NCBI GenBank assembly: GCA_029202485.1
Contig: CP119313.1
Location: forward strand, 3,100,001 to 3,164,000
Direction: 5' to 3'
Source: Candidatus Pedobacter colombiensis
GTDB lineage: Bacteria > Bacteroidota > Bacteroidia > Sphingobacteriales > Sphingobacteriaceae
Length of the DNA: 64,000 nucleotides
Part shown: positions 25,001 to 33,917 of the stretch, one piece after another
How positions within the stretch are numbered: position 1 is the first letter of the stretch
Layout: each line of letters begins with the position of its first letter
Program-made: the position numbers and the translations under genes
Notes under the pieces: model-generated
What the model was told of the DNA's origin: nothing
What the model saw: only the letters and a program-made list of their open reading frames with translations
Database searches by the model: none

Positions 25001-26311
25001 TCCCTGGCCATGATTGCCGGTATGATACCTATGTCGCTAGGTATGGGTGAAGGTGGCGAACAAGTTGCGCCATTAGGGCAAGCAGTTATTGGTGGATTGA
25101 TCTTATCTACACTTACAGCGCTGCTGGTATTGCCTCATTTGTATGCTACGGTAATGAAAAACCGCAACAGAAACAGTCCAACACTTGATCCTGATGATCC
25201 GGAAAATATAAACCAACAAAAATATTTTATGAAACCTATTAATTTTAAAAGCGTTGTTTTAATGATTCCTTTGCTGTTTATCCTTGCTTCTTGTGGACAG
25301 GAGAAACCAAAAAACACTACTAAAAAGATTGTTACTGCCCCGAAGGTTCAATTTGTGAATCCGAAAACTGATCAGCCTGTTTATTCATTAGAACTTCCAG
25401 GTGAGCTTAAGCCTTATGAAGTCGTTACACTTTATCCAAAAATTAAAGGCTTTGTAAAGCAAATCCTCGTAGATCGTGGTAGTCACGTTAAAAAGGGCCA
25501 ACTGCTTGCCTTACTTGAAGCTCCTGAAGTTAATCAACGATACCTTGCTGCAAAATCAGATGAAAATAAATCCTATGAGGATTACCTGTACAGTCGTCAG
25601 GCTTACGAAAGGTTAAAGAAAGCTGCTGCCAAATCAGGTGCAGTAGCAGAAATTGAATTGGACAAAGCAAAAAGCAAATTTAGAAGCGACAGTGCAGCCT
25701 ATGCTTCAGTAAAAGCCAATACGGGTGCCTCAGCCCAATTACAGCAATATCTACGGATAACGGCTCCATTTGATGGTGTAATTACTGACAAAAATGTATC
25801 AGTTGGTGCCTTAGTGGGCGAGAATTCGCAAGCTGCGCTGTTTTCAGTTGCACAGACCAATCACCTCAGGTTAACTGTAGCCATTCCTGAGAAACATACC
25901 CAATCCCTGGGTAAAGACACTAAAATTTCCTTTACGGTTAGTGATCATCCGGGAAAGGTTTTTAAATCGAGTATTTCACGTAAAAGCAATTTATTACAGC
26001 AGGAATCAAGGTCGGCAACCGCCGAATTTGATGTTCCCAACAATGACAATCAGTTTGGTGGTGGAGAATTTGCCCAGGTAAAACTAACAATGCGGAGGAC
26101 TTATCCTACGATGTGGTTACCGGCTAGCAGTATTGTCTATGCGCAATCTGGAGTCTTTGTCATCAAAGCCGAAAACCAGATGGCCAAAAGAATACCTGTC
26201 AGCATAGGTATACGCAAAGGTGAACTTCAGGAAGTATTTGGAGAAATCAGCCCCAAAGATCAAATTGTAAAAGTTGGATCAGAGGAATTAACTGAAGGCA
26301 GCAAATTGTAA
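22064..26311 (+). CDS. RND efflux permease fused to its periplasmic adaptor (MFP)
   Basis: One uninterrupted 1,415-residue frame. Residues 1-1040 form a complete RND permease: N-terminal helix, docking and porter loops, GRxxx-type helix-4 region near 390-420 (GLALAIGILVDEATVTIEN) and a second half ending VLPHLYATVMKN. Residues 1056-1415 form an HlyD/MFP adaptor with lipoyl halves (PKIKGFVKQILVDRGSHVKKGQ), hairpin and beta-barrel. At the junction, Met1056 (25229) begins a lipoprotein-like signal ending FILASC (Cys1077), as though the adaptor gene had been joined after loss of the permease stop. The extra hydrophobic segment would correctly place the adaptor in the periplasm. Cleavage there, or internal initiation at 25229, could release a separate adaptor. 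The substrate is unknown. Confidence 0.92.
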   Translation: MIRFALKKPIAIMVAVIAIAYFSITAIRNINVDIFPKVELPVIYIAMPYGGLTPAYMDGFMANEFQKVLIFVSGVKDIDFKSVQGFTLMKLSFYPGTDMAQASGELSAQVSRAMGFLPPGAVPPQVVRFDGSSLPIGQLVFESPIRSITELQNLAQTKVRPMFVTIPGVTAPAPFGGNVRTMVVKVNPQLMQSYGLSAEQVTMAIAKNNFPAPAGNIRIGDQSLMTPLNSIANGPDDFLDIPIKSSPDNTIFIKDIATVEDGADATTGYAIINGKRSVYLPVIKKADASTLKVVENLKAAIPKLKAAMPEDVDLKYVFDQSGYIEQSLENLIHEGILGAILTGIMVFLFLGDVRGSLIVVLTIPIAILSAVIMLYLFGQTINVMTLSGLALAIGILVDEATVTIENIHQHFEMEKPKQRAILDALLEISIPKILILFCILAVLIPSFMMSGIPRDMFMPLSMAVAFAMIASFIVSQTFVPILANWLMKPELLVHQKVSFHKKKLSRFEKFKRKYLILTRYGQNRTGKVIGLYLVVVLTLIITGGMLIGTDILPASNSGDIQLRIIAPEGDRLEKSEDYLKKVTAIVKNQLPDNAIKISSAFVGLQPSATAINPIFLFTSGPHESVLQVSIDQHLYKGSIAKLKESIREAIRQKLPELKINFEPIELVEKIMSQGAMTPIQIKVAAAQLKGAEKFAKKLETELLNIPYLRDVRIAEPINAPSLQINVNRELSAQFGLTMEDVSRALTMATSSTRFTNKNLWVDPKSGLVFQVQIQIPESAMQSLEKLRSLPLKAGQARPVLEDVAELRMVKLPAQVNRQGPNRYVTLLANTYQSDLGMASKAIKEVIKAAGEPPRGVLVSTEGLMQLLDDTLSGLQTGLLVAIVVIFLMLTAYYQSFVVSGLILSVVPAVIGGSLILLTLSGSTLNLQSYMGIIMSVGVSVSNAVLMINQAEVNRLKRGMVARQAAFLAVSSRLRPIIMTSLAMIAGMIPMSLGMGEGGEQVAPLGQAVIGGLILSTLTALLVLPHLYATVMKNRNRNSPTLDPDDPENINQQKYFMKPINFKSVVLMIPLLFILASCGQEKPKNTTKKIVTAPKVQFVNPKTDQPVYSLELPGELKPYEVVTLYPKIKGFVKQILVDRGSHVKKGQLLALLEAPEVNQRYLAAKSDENKSYEDYLYSRQAYERLKKAAAKSGAVAEIELDKAKSKFRSDSAAYASVKANTGASAQLQQYLRITAPFDGVITDKNVSVGALVGENSQAALFSVAQTNHLRLTVAIPEKHTQSLGKDTKISFTVSDHPGKVFKSSISRKSNLLQQESRSATAEFDVPNNDNQFGGGEFAQVKLTMRRTYPTMWLPASSIVYAQSGVFVIKAENQMAKRIPVSIGIRKGELQEVFGEISPKDQIVKVGSEELTEGSKL

Positions 26312-26317
26312 TGACGT

Positions 26318-26349
26318 AAAATGCCCAACTGAGCTTAGTTGGGCATTTT
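26318..26349. terminator. Bidirectional terminator between the efflux and aspartate operons
   Basis: A perfect 13-bp stem AAAATGCCCAACT/AGTTGGGCATTTT with a 6-nt loop has a T-run on each strand. It lies 6 bp after the RND stop and 25 bp from the end of the convergent dcu gene. Confidence 0.88.
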
Positions 26350-26374
26350 AAATAAATTAACCATTACTTATAAC

Positions 26375-27721
26375 TTACAATAGTACCCCGCTTAAAATAA
26401 AACCTACAATAATCGTTACCGTTATAGCAACCAGCCCGGGCAGCATAAAACTATGGTTTACTACAAACTTTCCGATTTTTGTACTTCCCGTTCGGTCAAA
26501 ATCTATTGCAGCAACAAGTGTTGGATATCCGGGTAACAAAAAATCACCGTTTACTGCCGGGAACATCGCTAATAAATGGGGATTGGTGATTCCAAGCACC
26601 ACGCCCATTGGCATAAGCGTTCTCGTTGTTGCAGCCTGACTAAAGGTCAAAGCCCCCATCAAGAACAAAGCGATTGCAAAAGTCCAGGGATGACCTGTAA
26701 CTATATCCCTGAAGGTATGCTCAATTACAGCTTCATTGGCTAACATAAAAGTAGCACTCATCCACACCACACCAAGTACAGAAACCACAGCAGTAGCCAT
26801 CGAAGTAAATAAACTCATCTTTGCAACTTTTACAGCAGAGGTTTTGGTGATCAGCATGATACATGCTGAAGCAGTCAACGTGATCATAATGATCAAAGTG
26901 GTCAAATTAATGGTTCCATCAGCATTTACACTAAAACTTTTTTCACCACCAACATAAGGTACATAAGCTGGAAACGCACCGAAAAAGATGATGAGCAGGA
27001 TGGCAAGACCAAATATGGCCACCGCTATTTTAGCACCTGGCTCAGGTTTATAGGTTGACTTTCCATTTTCAGTACTCCTTGTACTCATCGAACGAGCAAA
27101 TTCCGGATCTTTCATTTTCTCCAGAAACACGGGGTCATGATCCAATTCCAATCCTTTTTTCCGCACCGCTAAAATACTGGCCAGGATTCCACAAAGCGCA
27201 GCCGGAATACAAATCTTCATGATATCTATTGAAGCAGAAGAATAAGCAAGTATTGTAATTAATGAAGCAGTAGCTGCACTCATCGGACTACCAGTAATGG
27301 CCAGATGAGAAGCAATTACGGAAACGGATAATGGCCTTTCAGGACGTATTCGTTGTTTAGCCGATACCTCTGCAATAATAGGTAAAAGTGAATACACAAT
27401 ATGCGCAGTTCCCGCAAATAAGCAGAGAAAATAAGTGGTAAAAGGGGCAATAAAGGTAATCTGACTGGGATTTTTTCTGATGATCCGTTCTGCAATACTG
27501 ACCAGATAATCCAAACCACCTGCCGCCTGTAAAGTAGCAGCAGTAGTTACAATGGCTAAAATAATTAACAGTACGGGTATAGGTGGCTCTCCAGGTGTCA
27601 TTTTAAACACCAGTACAAAAATCAGCAAACCTACCATTCCCATCACCCCGAGCCCAATACCTTTCATTCTTGACCCAATAAGGATCATGGCCAATAATAT
27701 GCCCAGTTGAACGAATATCAT
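26375..27721 (-). CDS. Anaerobic C4-dicarboxylate transporter (Dcu family)
   Basis: A 448-residue inner-membrane protein with about 10-12 hydrophobic helices, matching DcuA/DcuB in length and layout. Recognisable segments are the N-terminal LGVMGMVGLLIFVLVFKMTPGEPP, ITGSPMSAATASLITI and the C-terminal ATTRTLMPMGVVLGITNPHLLAMFPAVNG portion. Family members exchange aspartate, fumarate and succinate. Its ATG overlaps the aspartase stop by 4 nt (ATGA), so it is coupled to ammonia-lyase production and probably imports aspartate or exports fumarate/succinate. DcuA versus DcuB cannot be decided from sequence alone. Confidence 0.9.
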   Translation of the reverse strand: MIFVQLGILLAMILIGSRMKGIGLGVMGMVGLLIFVLVFKMTPGEPPIPVLLIILAIVTTAATLQAAGGLDYLVSIAERIIRKNPSQITFIAPFTTYFLCLFAGTAHIVYSLLPIIAEVSAKQRIRPERPLSVSVIASHLAITGSPMSAATASLITILAYSSASIDIMKICIPAALCGILASILAVRKKGLELDHDPVFLEKMKDPEFARSMSTRSTENGKSTYKPEPGAKIAVAIFGLAILLIIFFGAFPAYVPYVGGEKSFSVNADGTINLTTLIIMITLTASACIMLITKTSAVKVAKMSLFTSMATAVVSVLGVVWMSATFMLANEAVIEHTFRDIVTGHPWTFAIALFLMGALTFSQAATTRTLMPMGVVLGITNPHLLAMFPAVNGDFLLPGYPTLVAAIDFDRTGSTKIGKFVVNHSFMLPGLVAITVTIIVGFILSGVLL

Positions 27722-29127
27722 TGCGCAATAAATTTAGGATGGATTAGGTTCTCAATGGAATAAATCTCATCCCATTTGGCCTGGGTAATCAGCTTCTTCT
27801 CGGTTACTACTATTTCGTAAATTGATTTACCTGTTTTAAGTGCTTCTTTAGCGATAGAAGAACATTCTTCATAACCTAAAATTGGATTCAACTGCGTTAC
27901 AATTCCAATACTTTGCATCACCAGATTTTTGCTGTGCTCAACATTAGCGGTAATACCTTTAACGCATTTTTTTCTAAGCGCATGACAGGCTTTCGTTAGG
28001 TACTGCAACGAAGTAAACAAGGCCATACCAATTACAGGCTCCATCACATTTAGCTGCAATTGTCCAGCTTCGGCAGCCATCGTAACCGTCAAATCTGCTC
28101 CAATCACATAAAAACACGTTTGGTTCATCAGTTCCGGTATTACTGGATTTACTTTTCCCGGCATAATAGATGAACCCGGTTGCATAGCTGGAAGATTAAT
28201 TTCGTTTAAACCACAGCGCGGGCCACTACTCAATAACCTTAAATCATTGCAAATCTTACTTAATTTAATTGCACTACGCTTTAAAGTGCCACTCAATTGT
28301 ACATAAGCACCTGTATCGTAAGTTGCCTCAATCAAGTCGGCAGAAAGAATTACCGGTACTTTGCTAATCTCCGCAAGGTATTTTACACACAGTGCCGAAT
28401 AGCCTTCAGGAGCATTTACGCCAGTACCTATAGCTGTTGCCCCCATATTTACCTCAGTAATCAATTTCTCTGCCTCTCTTATCCGCATTACATCTTCCCC
28501 TAAGGTAGTCGCAAAAGCATTAAATTCCTGTCCCAAAGTCATAGGCACAGCATCCTGTAGCTGTGTTCTTCCCATTTTTAAAACATCAGCAAACTCCTCT
28601 CCTTTCTCAAAAAAAGCCTTTTGTAATTGCTCTAAGGCATCAGCAAAAGAATCTATCTTAAGATAAAGCGCAATTCTAAATGCGGTAGGATAAGCATCGT
28701 TCGTACTTTGTGAAAGATTTACATCATTATTGGGATGCAAATGAATGTATTCGCCTTTTTTATGACCCATATATTCAAGTCCAAGATTTGCAATAACCTC
28801 ATTTGCATTCATATTGGTTGAAGTTCCGGCACCACCCTGTATCAGATCACTCACAAACTGATCTGTAAACTCTCCGGCAATCAACCTGTCACATGCATAA
28901 GCTATGGCCTCCGCTTTTTTAGCATCCAAAATTCCCAAATCTCTATTGGCTAATGCAGCAGCCTTTTTAACATGCCCAAAAGCTTTTATGAAAAGTGGTT
29001 CACTACCAATTGGAATACCGGTAATGTCGAAGTTTTCCTTAGCGCGCATTGTCTGAACGCCATAATAACAATCATTACTAATTTCTTTTTCCCCTAAAAA
29101 ATCGTGTTCAATTCGAAAAGATCCCAT
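27718..29127 (-). CDS. aspA: Aspartate ammonia-lyase
   Basis: A 469-residue cytoplasmic enzyme of the fumarase/aspartase superfamily, normal length. The signature loop GSSIMPGKVNPV is intact with its catalytic serine. Other conserved blocks are GGAGTSTNMNANEVIAN and LSQSTNDAYPTAFRIA, plus MGRTQLQDAVPMTLGQEF. The threonine-serine substrate site and the ASPTN-type region fit aspartase rather than fumarase, and the context (asparaginase upstream, Dcu transporter overlapping downstream) agrees. It converts aspartate to fumarate and ammonia. It follows the asparaginase gene by 45 bp in a four-gene leftward operon. Confidence 0.92.
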   Translation of the reverse strand: MGSFRIEHDFLGEKEISNDCYYGVQTMRAKENFDITGIPIGSEPLFIKAFGHVKKAAALANRDLGILDAKKAEAIAYACDRLIAGEFTDQFVSDLIQGGAGTSTNMNANEVIANLGLEYMGHKKGEYIHLHPNNDVNLSQSTNDAYPTAFRIALYLKIDSFADALEQLQKAFFEKGEEFADVLKMGRTQLQDAVPMTLGQEFNAFATTLGEDVMRIREAEKLITEVNMGATAIGTGVNAPEGYSALCVKYLAEISKVPVILSADLIEATYDTGAYVQLSGTLKRSAIKLSKICNDLRLLSSGPRCGLNEINLPAMQPGSSIMPGKVNPVIPELMNQTCFYVIGADLTVTMAAEAGQLQLNVMEPVIGMALFTSLQYLTKACHALRKKCVKGITANVEHSKNLVMQSIGIVTQLNPILGYEECSSIAKEALKTGKSIYEIVVTEKKLITQAKWDEIYSIENLIHPKFIAQ

Positions 29128-29172
29128 AATAATTTGATTTAAATAATATAAATGTTAAAAGTTTAAAATCTT

Positions 29173-30225
29173 TTAATAGCGCAGAAAATATCGCTGAAGT
29201 TCAGCAGTATTGTGGGTTTTCAATAAACCCAGCATCAGTAGTATCCGCGCTTTTTGTGGATTCAGGTCATCAGAAACAATCGTCCCCAGTTCTTTATCAT
29301 TTACCTCTCCATCTTCCACTACCCGTCCTGATACACACCTGCTTGAACGACAGACAGCAATTCCCGCCGCCACGGCTTTCTTAACTACACTCGTAAATGC
29401 TTTCGAAAAATTTCCATTGCCCACTCCGGCAATTACAATACCCGCAGCCTTGTCTTTAACCAAAAGGTCAAGATATGCCGGAGATGCATCAGCATACGCG
29501 TAAGCAATCTCCACCTTAGGAAAAACAGTATTGTTATCTATTTTAAATGGCGCCAATGGAGATACCTGACGGTCGGAGCTTTTATAAAACTCCACCTTTC
29601 CATCAAACACCTGTCCAACAGGTCCGCTATTTGGCGAGCCAAATGCATTTACCTTAGTTGTATTCAATTTAGTCACATCTCTTGAGCTAAAGATAGACTC
29701 ATTAAAGGAAACCAACACCCCTCGTCCTTTAGCTTTAGGGTCAGCTGCGAGCGTAATGGCATCAAAGAGGTTTTTTGGTCCATCTGCACTAATTGCAGTT
29801 GATGCCCGCATAGCCCCTGTAAGTACCACAGGATTATCGAACGCCACTACCAAATCCAGGAAATAAGCAGTTTCCTCCTGTGTATCAGTACCATGAGTAA
29901 TCACAATTCCATCCGCTTCCTTTTTGCTGAAGATTTCATTGATCCTGATCGCAAGTTTCTTCCAGATTTCCAGGCTCATATCCTGACTGCCAACAGCAGA
30001 AATCTGTTCACCACTTACCTCAGCTATGTTTTTTATGGATGGTATTGAACCAATAAGGTCAGATACCGGAATTTTACCCGCTGTGTAACCCGCGCGATCA
30101 GCCGAAGCGCCCTGCCCTGCTATAGTACCACCTGTGGCCAGGATAATAATTCTAGGTTTCTGGCCATAAGCAACCTGTAGCAACAGCACCATCATTAAAA
30201 ATATCAGTATTCTTTTCATCATCAT
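29173..30225 (-). CDS. ansB: Periplasmic type II L-asparaginase
   Basis: A 350-residue protein with a signal peptide (about 1-21, ending VAYGQ). Both active-site motifs are present: ILATGGTIAGQG near 28-39 with the nucleophilic threonine, and VITHGTDTQEETAYFLD near 107-123 with the second Thr-Asp-Lys cluster. A GAMRAS segment follows, as in AnsB. It hydrolyses asparagine to aspartate and ammonia in the periplasm. It lies 14 bp after the porin gene and upstream of aspartase, so the operon takes asparagine from outer-membrane entry to fumarate. Confidence 0.92.
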   Translation of the reverse strand: MMMKRILIFLMMVLLLQVAYGQKPRIIILATGGTIAGQGASADRAGYTAGKIPVSDLIGSIPSIKNIAEVSGEQISAVGSQDMSLEIWKKLAIRINEIFSKKEADGIVITHGTDTQEETAYFLDLVVAFDNPVVLTGAMRASTAISADGPKNLFDAITLAADPKAKGRGVLVSFNESIFSSRDVTKLNTTKVNAFGSPNSGPVGQVFDGKVEFYKSSDRQVSPLAPFKIDNNTVFPKVEIAYAYADASPAYLDLLVKDKAAGIVIAGVGNGNFSKAFTSVVKKAVAAGIAVCRSSRCVSGRVVEDGEVNDKELGTIVSDDLNPQKARILLMLGLLKTHNTAELQRYFLRY

Positions 30226-30239
30226 TTAGTTTAAGGCGT

Positions 30240-31496
30240 TTAAAAATTATACAACATGCCAAAGTTTATACGTACCGCATTTTTCCCTTTGGTTATATCC
30301 CGATCCATTTTAAGTTCTTTGTAACCAATCTGAGGCTCAAAACCAATCATTAGGTTATCCAATAAATTATAGGAAAGATTTAAAGTAAAGTGGTAATTGG
30401 TCATTTCATTCCATGGGGCAACAGTTCCCAGCCCACCGGAAAAGTGGTTATAAGAGGCGATTACCATGGTGTGAAACTTTGCTGTCCAGAAACGTTGATA
30501 AGAAACAAAGCCTGAATGTACATCCAGGAGATTTAATATCCCTTGCCCATCTTCGTTAGCAAAGCCATCCAGACCGGAGCCACCAATGGCCAGAAAATAG
30601 TCGGAAATGCCTTTTCCAATATTCCATTGTGCCTGCAGGTTATTTACTAGTCCTGACTTTTTATTAAAAAATATGCTCGCCATGCCCGTAAAGCCCCAGC
30701 CATTCGCTGTTCTATAATTAAACCCAGGATCAGCTGCCTGCACATTTTTAGAATCGTAACCGATATTTCTATATATCCCTGCGACCTTTAAAAATCCGCC
30801 ATTGTCATAATCATATCTTAAAGCACCTATTACATCAGGAATCCTTCGAGGGGCATAATCCACGCCAAAATCTACATTTGCTGTGTAATCAAATAACCGT
30901 CTGGGTTCCATCTGCTCTATAGCTAATTCATAACCAGCTCTACCTTTTTCACTAAATTTATTCCTATAATTAAGCTGTATTCTCCGGCTCAGTACCATTC
31001 CGGTTGGGCCATCCCAGTCCAACAAACTAGCTGGCCATAAATCAGGGTCGCCAAAAGTAGACCAGTTTTGTCCCAGCGTAAAGTGCGCATACTTGATCCA
31101 GGCCTGGCGTAATCTGAACAGTGAAGTACGGTTGGGGCCACCTTCAAAATCTCCCTCCAGCATGGCTTTTATTTCCTTACCATTAGGCAACTGTGTTGTT
31201 GTGGCAAAACGAAGCTGACTCTGACGCATGTCTACCCAAAATGCGGGTTTATTTCGGCCAAACACATCATTTTCATGGATCAGAAAAGAACTGTTTCCAT
31301 GTAAGTTCCCACTAATGTCATATATACCGTTCAATTTTAAACGGCCTATCAGGAAAGAGCTTATTTTAGGTTTTCCGTTTAGAGAATCTTTGCTCTCATA
31401 TTTAATCAACTGTGCCTGCACCTGTCCGGCCAACAGCAAACAACCAATAAAAAGCAGAACTACTATTTTTTTTGCTTTAGTAATTGTTTTATTCAT
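30240..31496 (-). CDS. DcaP-like outer-membrane porin
   Basis: A 418-residue protein with a signal peptide ending QVQAQ and a run of alternating strands ending in the C-terminal aromatic signature (NFGMLYNF). The block MRQSQLRFATTTQLPNGKE followed by EGDFEGG matches DcaP-type trimeric porins that admit dicarboxylates. It is first in the operon with asparaginase, aspartase and Dcu, suggesting uptake of asparagine, aspartate or other C4 acids across the outer membrane. Substrate specificity is inference from context. Confidence 0.82.
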   Translation of the reverse strand: MNKTITKAKKIVVLLFIGCLLLAGQVQAQLIKYESKDSLNGKPKISSFLIGRLKLNGIYDISGNLHGNSSFLIHENDVFGRNKPAFWVDMRQSQLRFATTTQLPNGKEIKAMLEGDFEGGPNRTSLFRLRQAWIKYAHFTLGQNWSTFGDPDLWPASLLDWDGPTGMVLSRRIQLNYRNKFSEKGRAGYELAIEQMEPRRLFDYTANVDFGVDYAPRRIPDVIGALRYDYDNGGFLKVAGIYRNIGYDSKNVQAADPGFNYRTANGWGFTGMASIFFNKKSGLVNNLQAQWNIGKGISDYFLAIGGSGLDGFANEDGQGILNLLDVHSGFVSYQRFWTAKFHTMVIASYNHFSGGLGTVAPWNEMTNYHFTLNLSYNLLDNLMIGFEPQIGYKELKMDRDITKGKNAVRINFGMLYNF

Positions 31497-31575
31497 AGGG
31501 ATGATTTAGAAAGTAGCGTTACATTATGGTAACCCGTTCTTCTATAAAACCCTTTTTACACCCCAAATGTTTTGG

Positions 31576-31611
31576 ATAAAAAAGCCTGATCATGATTTAT
31601 GATACAGGCTT
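31576..31611 (-). terminator. Rho-independent terminator of the SusCD-PL6 operon
   Basis: Read on the minus strand, AAGCCTG pairs with CAGGCTT; the stem extends inward through ATCAT/ATGAT with one bulged base, and TTTTTT follows. It lies 22 bp after the DUF1080 stop and ends the leftward operon that begins at susC. Confidence 0.88.
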
Positions 31612-31633
31612 AGTCGCTTTAATAAGATTGCCT

Positions 31634-32605
31634 TTACCTGGCAGGCGTTATGATTATCTTTCTAAACTCTATGGGTTGATGATCACCCTGAAGATAAATT
31701 GGTCCGGGTTCACCCTCATTACTATCCAAAGCGCCACCTGTAATGCCAGGTATTTCCTGATTGTTGATTATTGTTTTACCATTGGCCACCACAGTTACCA
31801 TTCTACCAACTAAGGTAATATCATAAGTCTGCCATTGATCAGGGCCAAGGGTTACCATTTCATTGGCTGGCAAAAAGCCATAGATTCCACCAAACAAAAC
31901 AGAGTTTGGATGCGCATCTTTCGGACTATCTTCTATTTGTGTTTCATAACGACCTCTCAAATACACACCGCTGTTTCCACCCTTTTTATATTTGAATTCA
32001 ACATGCAATTTAAAGTCATTAAACTTTTCATCCGTTATTAAATTAGATCCGGCTTTTGGGCTAGTTAAAATACCATCTTTTACCACCCATTGGTTTTCGC
32101 CTGTAGCCTTCCAACCAGTTAAATCTTTTCCATTAAACAAATTGATTGACTTACCCCATACCGGAGCCGCCGTTCTCTTTAAATAAGGGGCCTTTACGCC
32201 TTTCCACTTGTACTTTTTACCATCACTGGTTATCATAGTCCCCTCAATTCCAGATCCTAGTAATTCCCCTTCAATCACAAAATTCTGGTTTCCATTTTCC
32301 CATTGCGGTGGGATCTCAAACCTGAACTTACCATTGTCAAACTTTACCTCAGCGATCGGACGAGCACTGCCCGAGGCACCAACAAAAGAACCTACCAGTG
32401 TACGGAAGCCTGAAAGCTTTACTTCCAGCCATGATGGTGCTGATTTACCATTCTCGTCAACAGTAATGTCCCAGCGGCCTATCAGATCTTTTGGGGCCGC
32501 AGTTTGTGCTTCGACAGCTATCTTACCGGTTGATGCAAATAAACATTCTGCAGAACTCGTCATCAGCAGACAGCTCATACCAAATACAAGAAGATTTTTA
32601 CGCAT
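31634..32605 (-). CDS. DUF1080-family exported protein (3-keto-disaccharide hydrolase-like fold)
   Basis: A 323-residue protein with a signal peptide (about 1-26). Residues about 35-125 form an N-terminal beta domain, and about 145-322 the DUF1080 concanavalin-like domain: SINLFNGKDLTGWK, GGNSGVYLRGRYETQIEDS and GPIYLQGDHQPIEFRKI are diagnostic. Members bind or hydrolyse carbohydrate, and some act on 3-keto-glycosides, so a glycosidase or carbohydrate-binding role is likely. It is the last gene of the SusC operon, about 99 bp after the PL6 gene, directly before the terminator. The exact reaction is unknown. Confidence 0.85.
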   Translation of the reverse strand: MRKNLLVFGMSCLLMTSSAECLFASTGKIAVEAQTAAPKDLIGRWDITVDENGKSAPSWLEVKLSGFRTLVGSFVGASGSARPIAEVKFDNGKFRFEIPPQWENGNQNFVIEGELLGSGIEGTMITSDGKKYKWKGVKAPYLKRTAAPVWGKSINLFNGKDLTGWKATGENQWVVKDGILTSPKAGSNLITDEKFNDFKLHVEFKYKKGGNSGVYLRGRYETQIEDSPKDAHPNSVLFGGIYGFLPANEMVTLGPDQWQTYDITLVGRMVTVVANGKTIINNQEIPGITGGALDSNEGEPGPIYLQGDHQPIEFRKIIITPAR

Positions 32606-32704
32606 AGAATAATTAATTTTCGGTTATCATTTGTGATGACAAGATATAACTTATTTACATTTACTACAAATGAGTGAAAACTCGATTATTCAATCATGCT
32701 ACAA

Positions 32705-33889
32705 CTAATTTTCATTATGTTTAACTGGCACCTTAGTGTCCCTTATCACATTATCTACCAGCAAATTGTCAAAAGGTGCAACACTCTGTATGGTAGGAGA
32801 AGGATATCTTGCTGTATCAAATTTCCCGGTCCAATCTGCATTTTTACTGTCACCAATTAAAATACCCGTGGTCGTATTGCCGATACGATTATTTTTAATC
32901 AGACAATCACTAGCTGCGATGTAAAAACCAATTTCGGTCTTCCCTTTTGCCATACCATACATTAACCTGATCGCTACGGGCAACCCGCTAAATGTATTGT
33001 TGGTAATCGTATGATGCGTTCCATTAACCCTGATTCCGCCAGTCCCTCCTTTAATAATATTGCTGTCTATTAAACAATCATGTCCGCCACGCATTACCAA
33101 TTCTCCTACACAATCTTCAAAATAATTATTGATGTAGCTGTTTCCAGAACTTTTATTACTAATCACTTCTGCTTCACCATTGCAACGGACAAATCGGTTA
33201 TCTCGTACAATGGACCCGGCAGTTTTAGTACCTAACAGTACCGGATCTTGTCCTATTTGCACACATTCGCCACCGTTAAATACTTTCCAGCTTACTTTAT
33301 CCTTATCCTTAAACACATTGTGGTCAATCAGTGTATAAAGAGGTACCGATTCCGAAACAATTTTAACCTGCAATTCCTGATTATCAATGTTCCCTATAAA
33401 ATTGCAATGGTCTACCCGATTGTGTTCGGCTTTGCCCGAAATCACAACAATTGGCATAAACTGATTTTTCGCAGTATTTTTAGAAAATGTACAATCAGTA
33501 ATCCGGCAATATTTTGTAGCCTTCAATTCAATCAAAATGCCTGTACCTCCCGGTACCTTAAATAAGTTACAACCTTCAAAAGCTAAACCTGAAATTTCTG
33601 TAAAGCTCCCGGTCAACTGAAATACTGGCTTGTTTACATCCCCGGAAAACACCACCTTCCCAGCTGTTTCGGCCTTGATCACAATAGCTTTCCCGACTGT
33701 ACCCATCGTGGGAACAGTTAATTCCCAACCACTATAGTGACCATCAACAATTACAATTTCGTCACCCGGTACCGCCACAGCGACCGCTTTTTTAAATTCA
33801 TCCGGATTTGATACCTTATACACTTTAGCTTCTGCAGCAGTAAATAAGCATAACAGACAACAGGCCAGTGCGATTAAATTCTTTACCAT
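32705..33889 (-). CDS. PL6-family polysaccharide lyase (chondroitinase B / alginate lyase type)
   Basis: A 394-residue right-handed beta-helix enzyme with a signal peptide ending AAEAK. The PL6 active site is visible: Glu239 and Glu241 (calcium ligands) and Lys246 in GEAEVISNKSSGN, then Arg267 in LVMRGGHDC. The Lys-to-Arg spacing of 21 equals Lys250/Arg271 of P. heparinus chondroitinase B. The protein is shorter than chondroitinase B (506 aa) and has RGG where many alginate-acting members have RHG, so the substrate could be dermatan sulfate, alginate or another uronan. It lies in the SusCD operon, 28 bp after the alginate-lyase-fold gene. Confidence 0.88.
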   Translation of the reverse strand: MVKNLIALACCLLCLFTAAEAKVYKVSNPDEFKKAVAVAVPGDEIVIVDGHYSGWELTVPTMGTVGKAIVIKAETAGKVVFSGDVNKPVFQLTGSFTEISGLAFEGCNLFKVPGGTGILIELKATKYCRITDCTFSKNTAKNQFMPIVVISGKAEHNRVDHCNFIGNIDNQELQVKIVSESVPLYTLIDHNVFKDKDKVSWKVFNGGECVQIGQDPVLLGTKTAGSIVRDNRFVRCNGEAEVISNKSSGNSYINNYFEDCVGELVMRGGHDCLIDSNIIKGGTGGIRVNGTHHTITNNTFSGLPVAIRLMYGMAKGKTEIGFYIAASDCLIKNNRIGNTTTGILIGDSKNADWTGKFDTARYPSPTIQSVAPFDNLLVDNVIRDTKVPVKHNEN

Positions 33890-33917
33890 AATAAAAGTTT
33901 ATTCCACAATTTACATT

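Noticed and set aside
25200..25240. RND-MFP fusion as an artefact of a missing stop
   Set aside because: The frame is continuous and both domains are complete with no frameshift sign, so I keep one gene, but verification of the junction is proposed in the findings.
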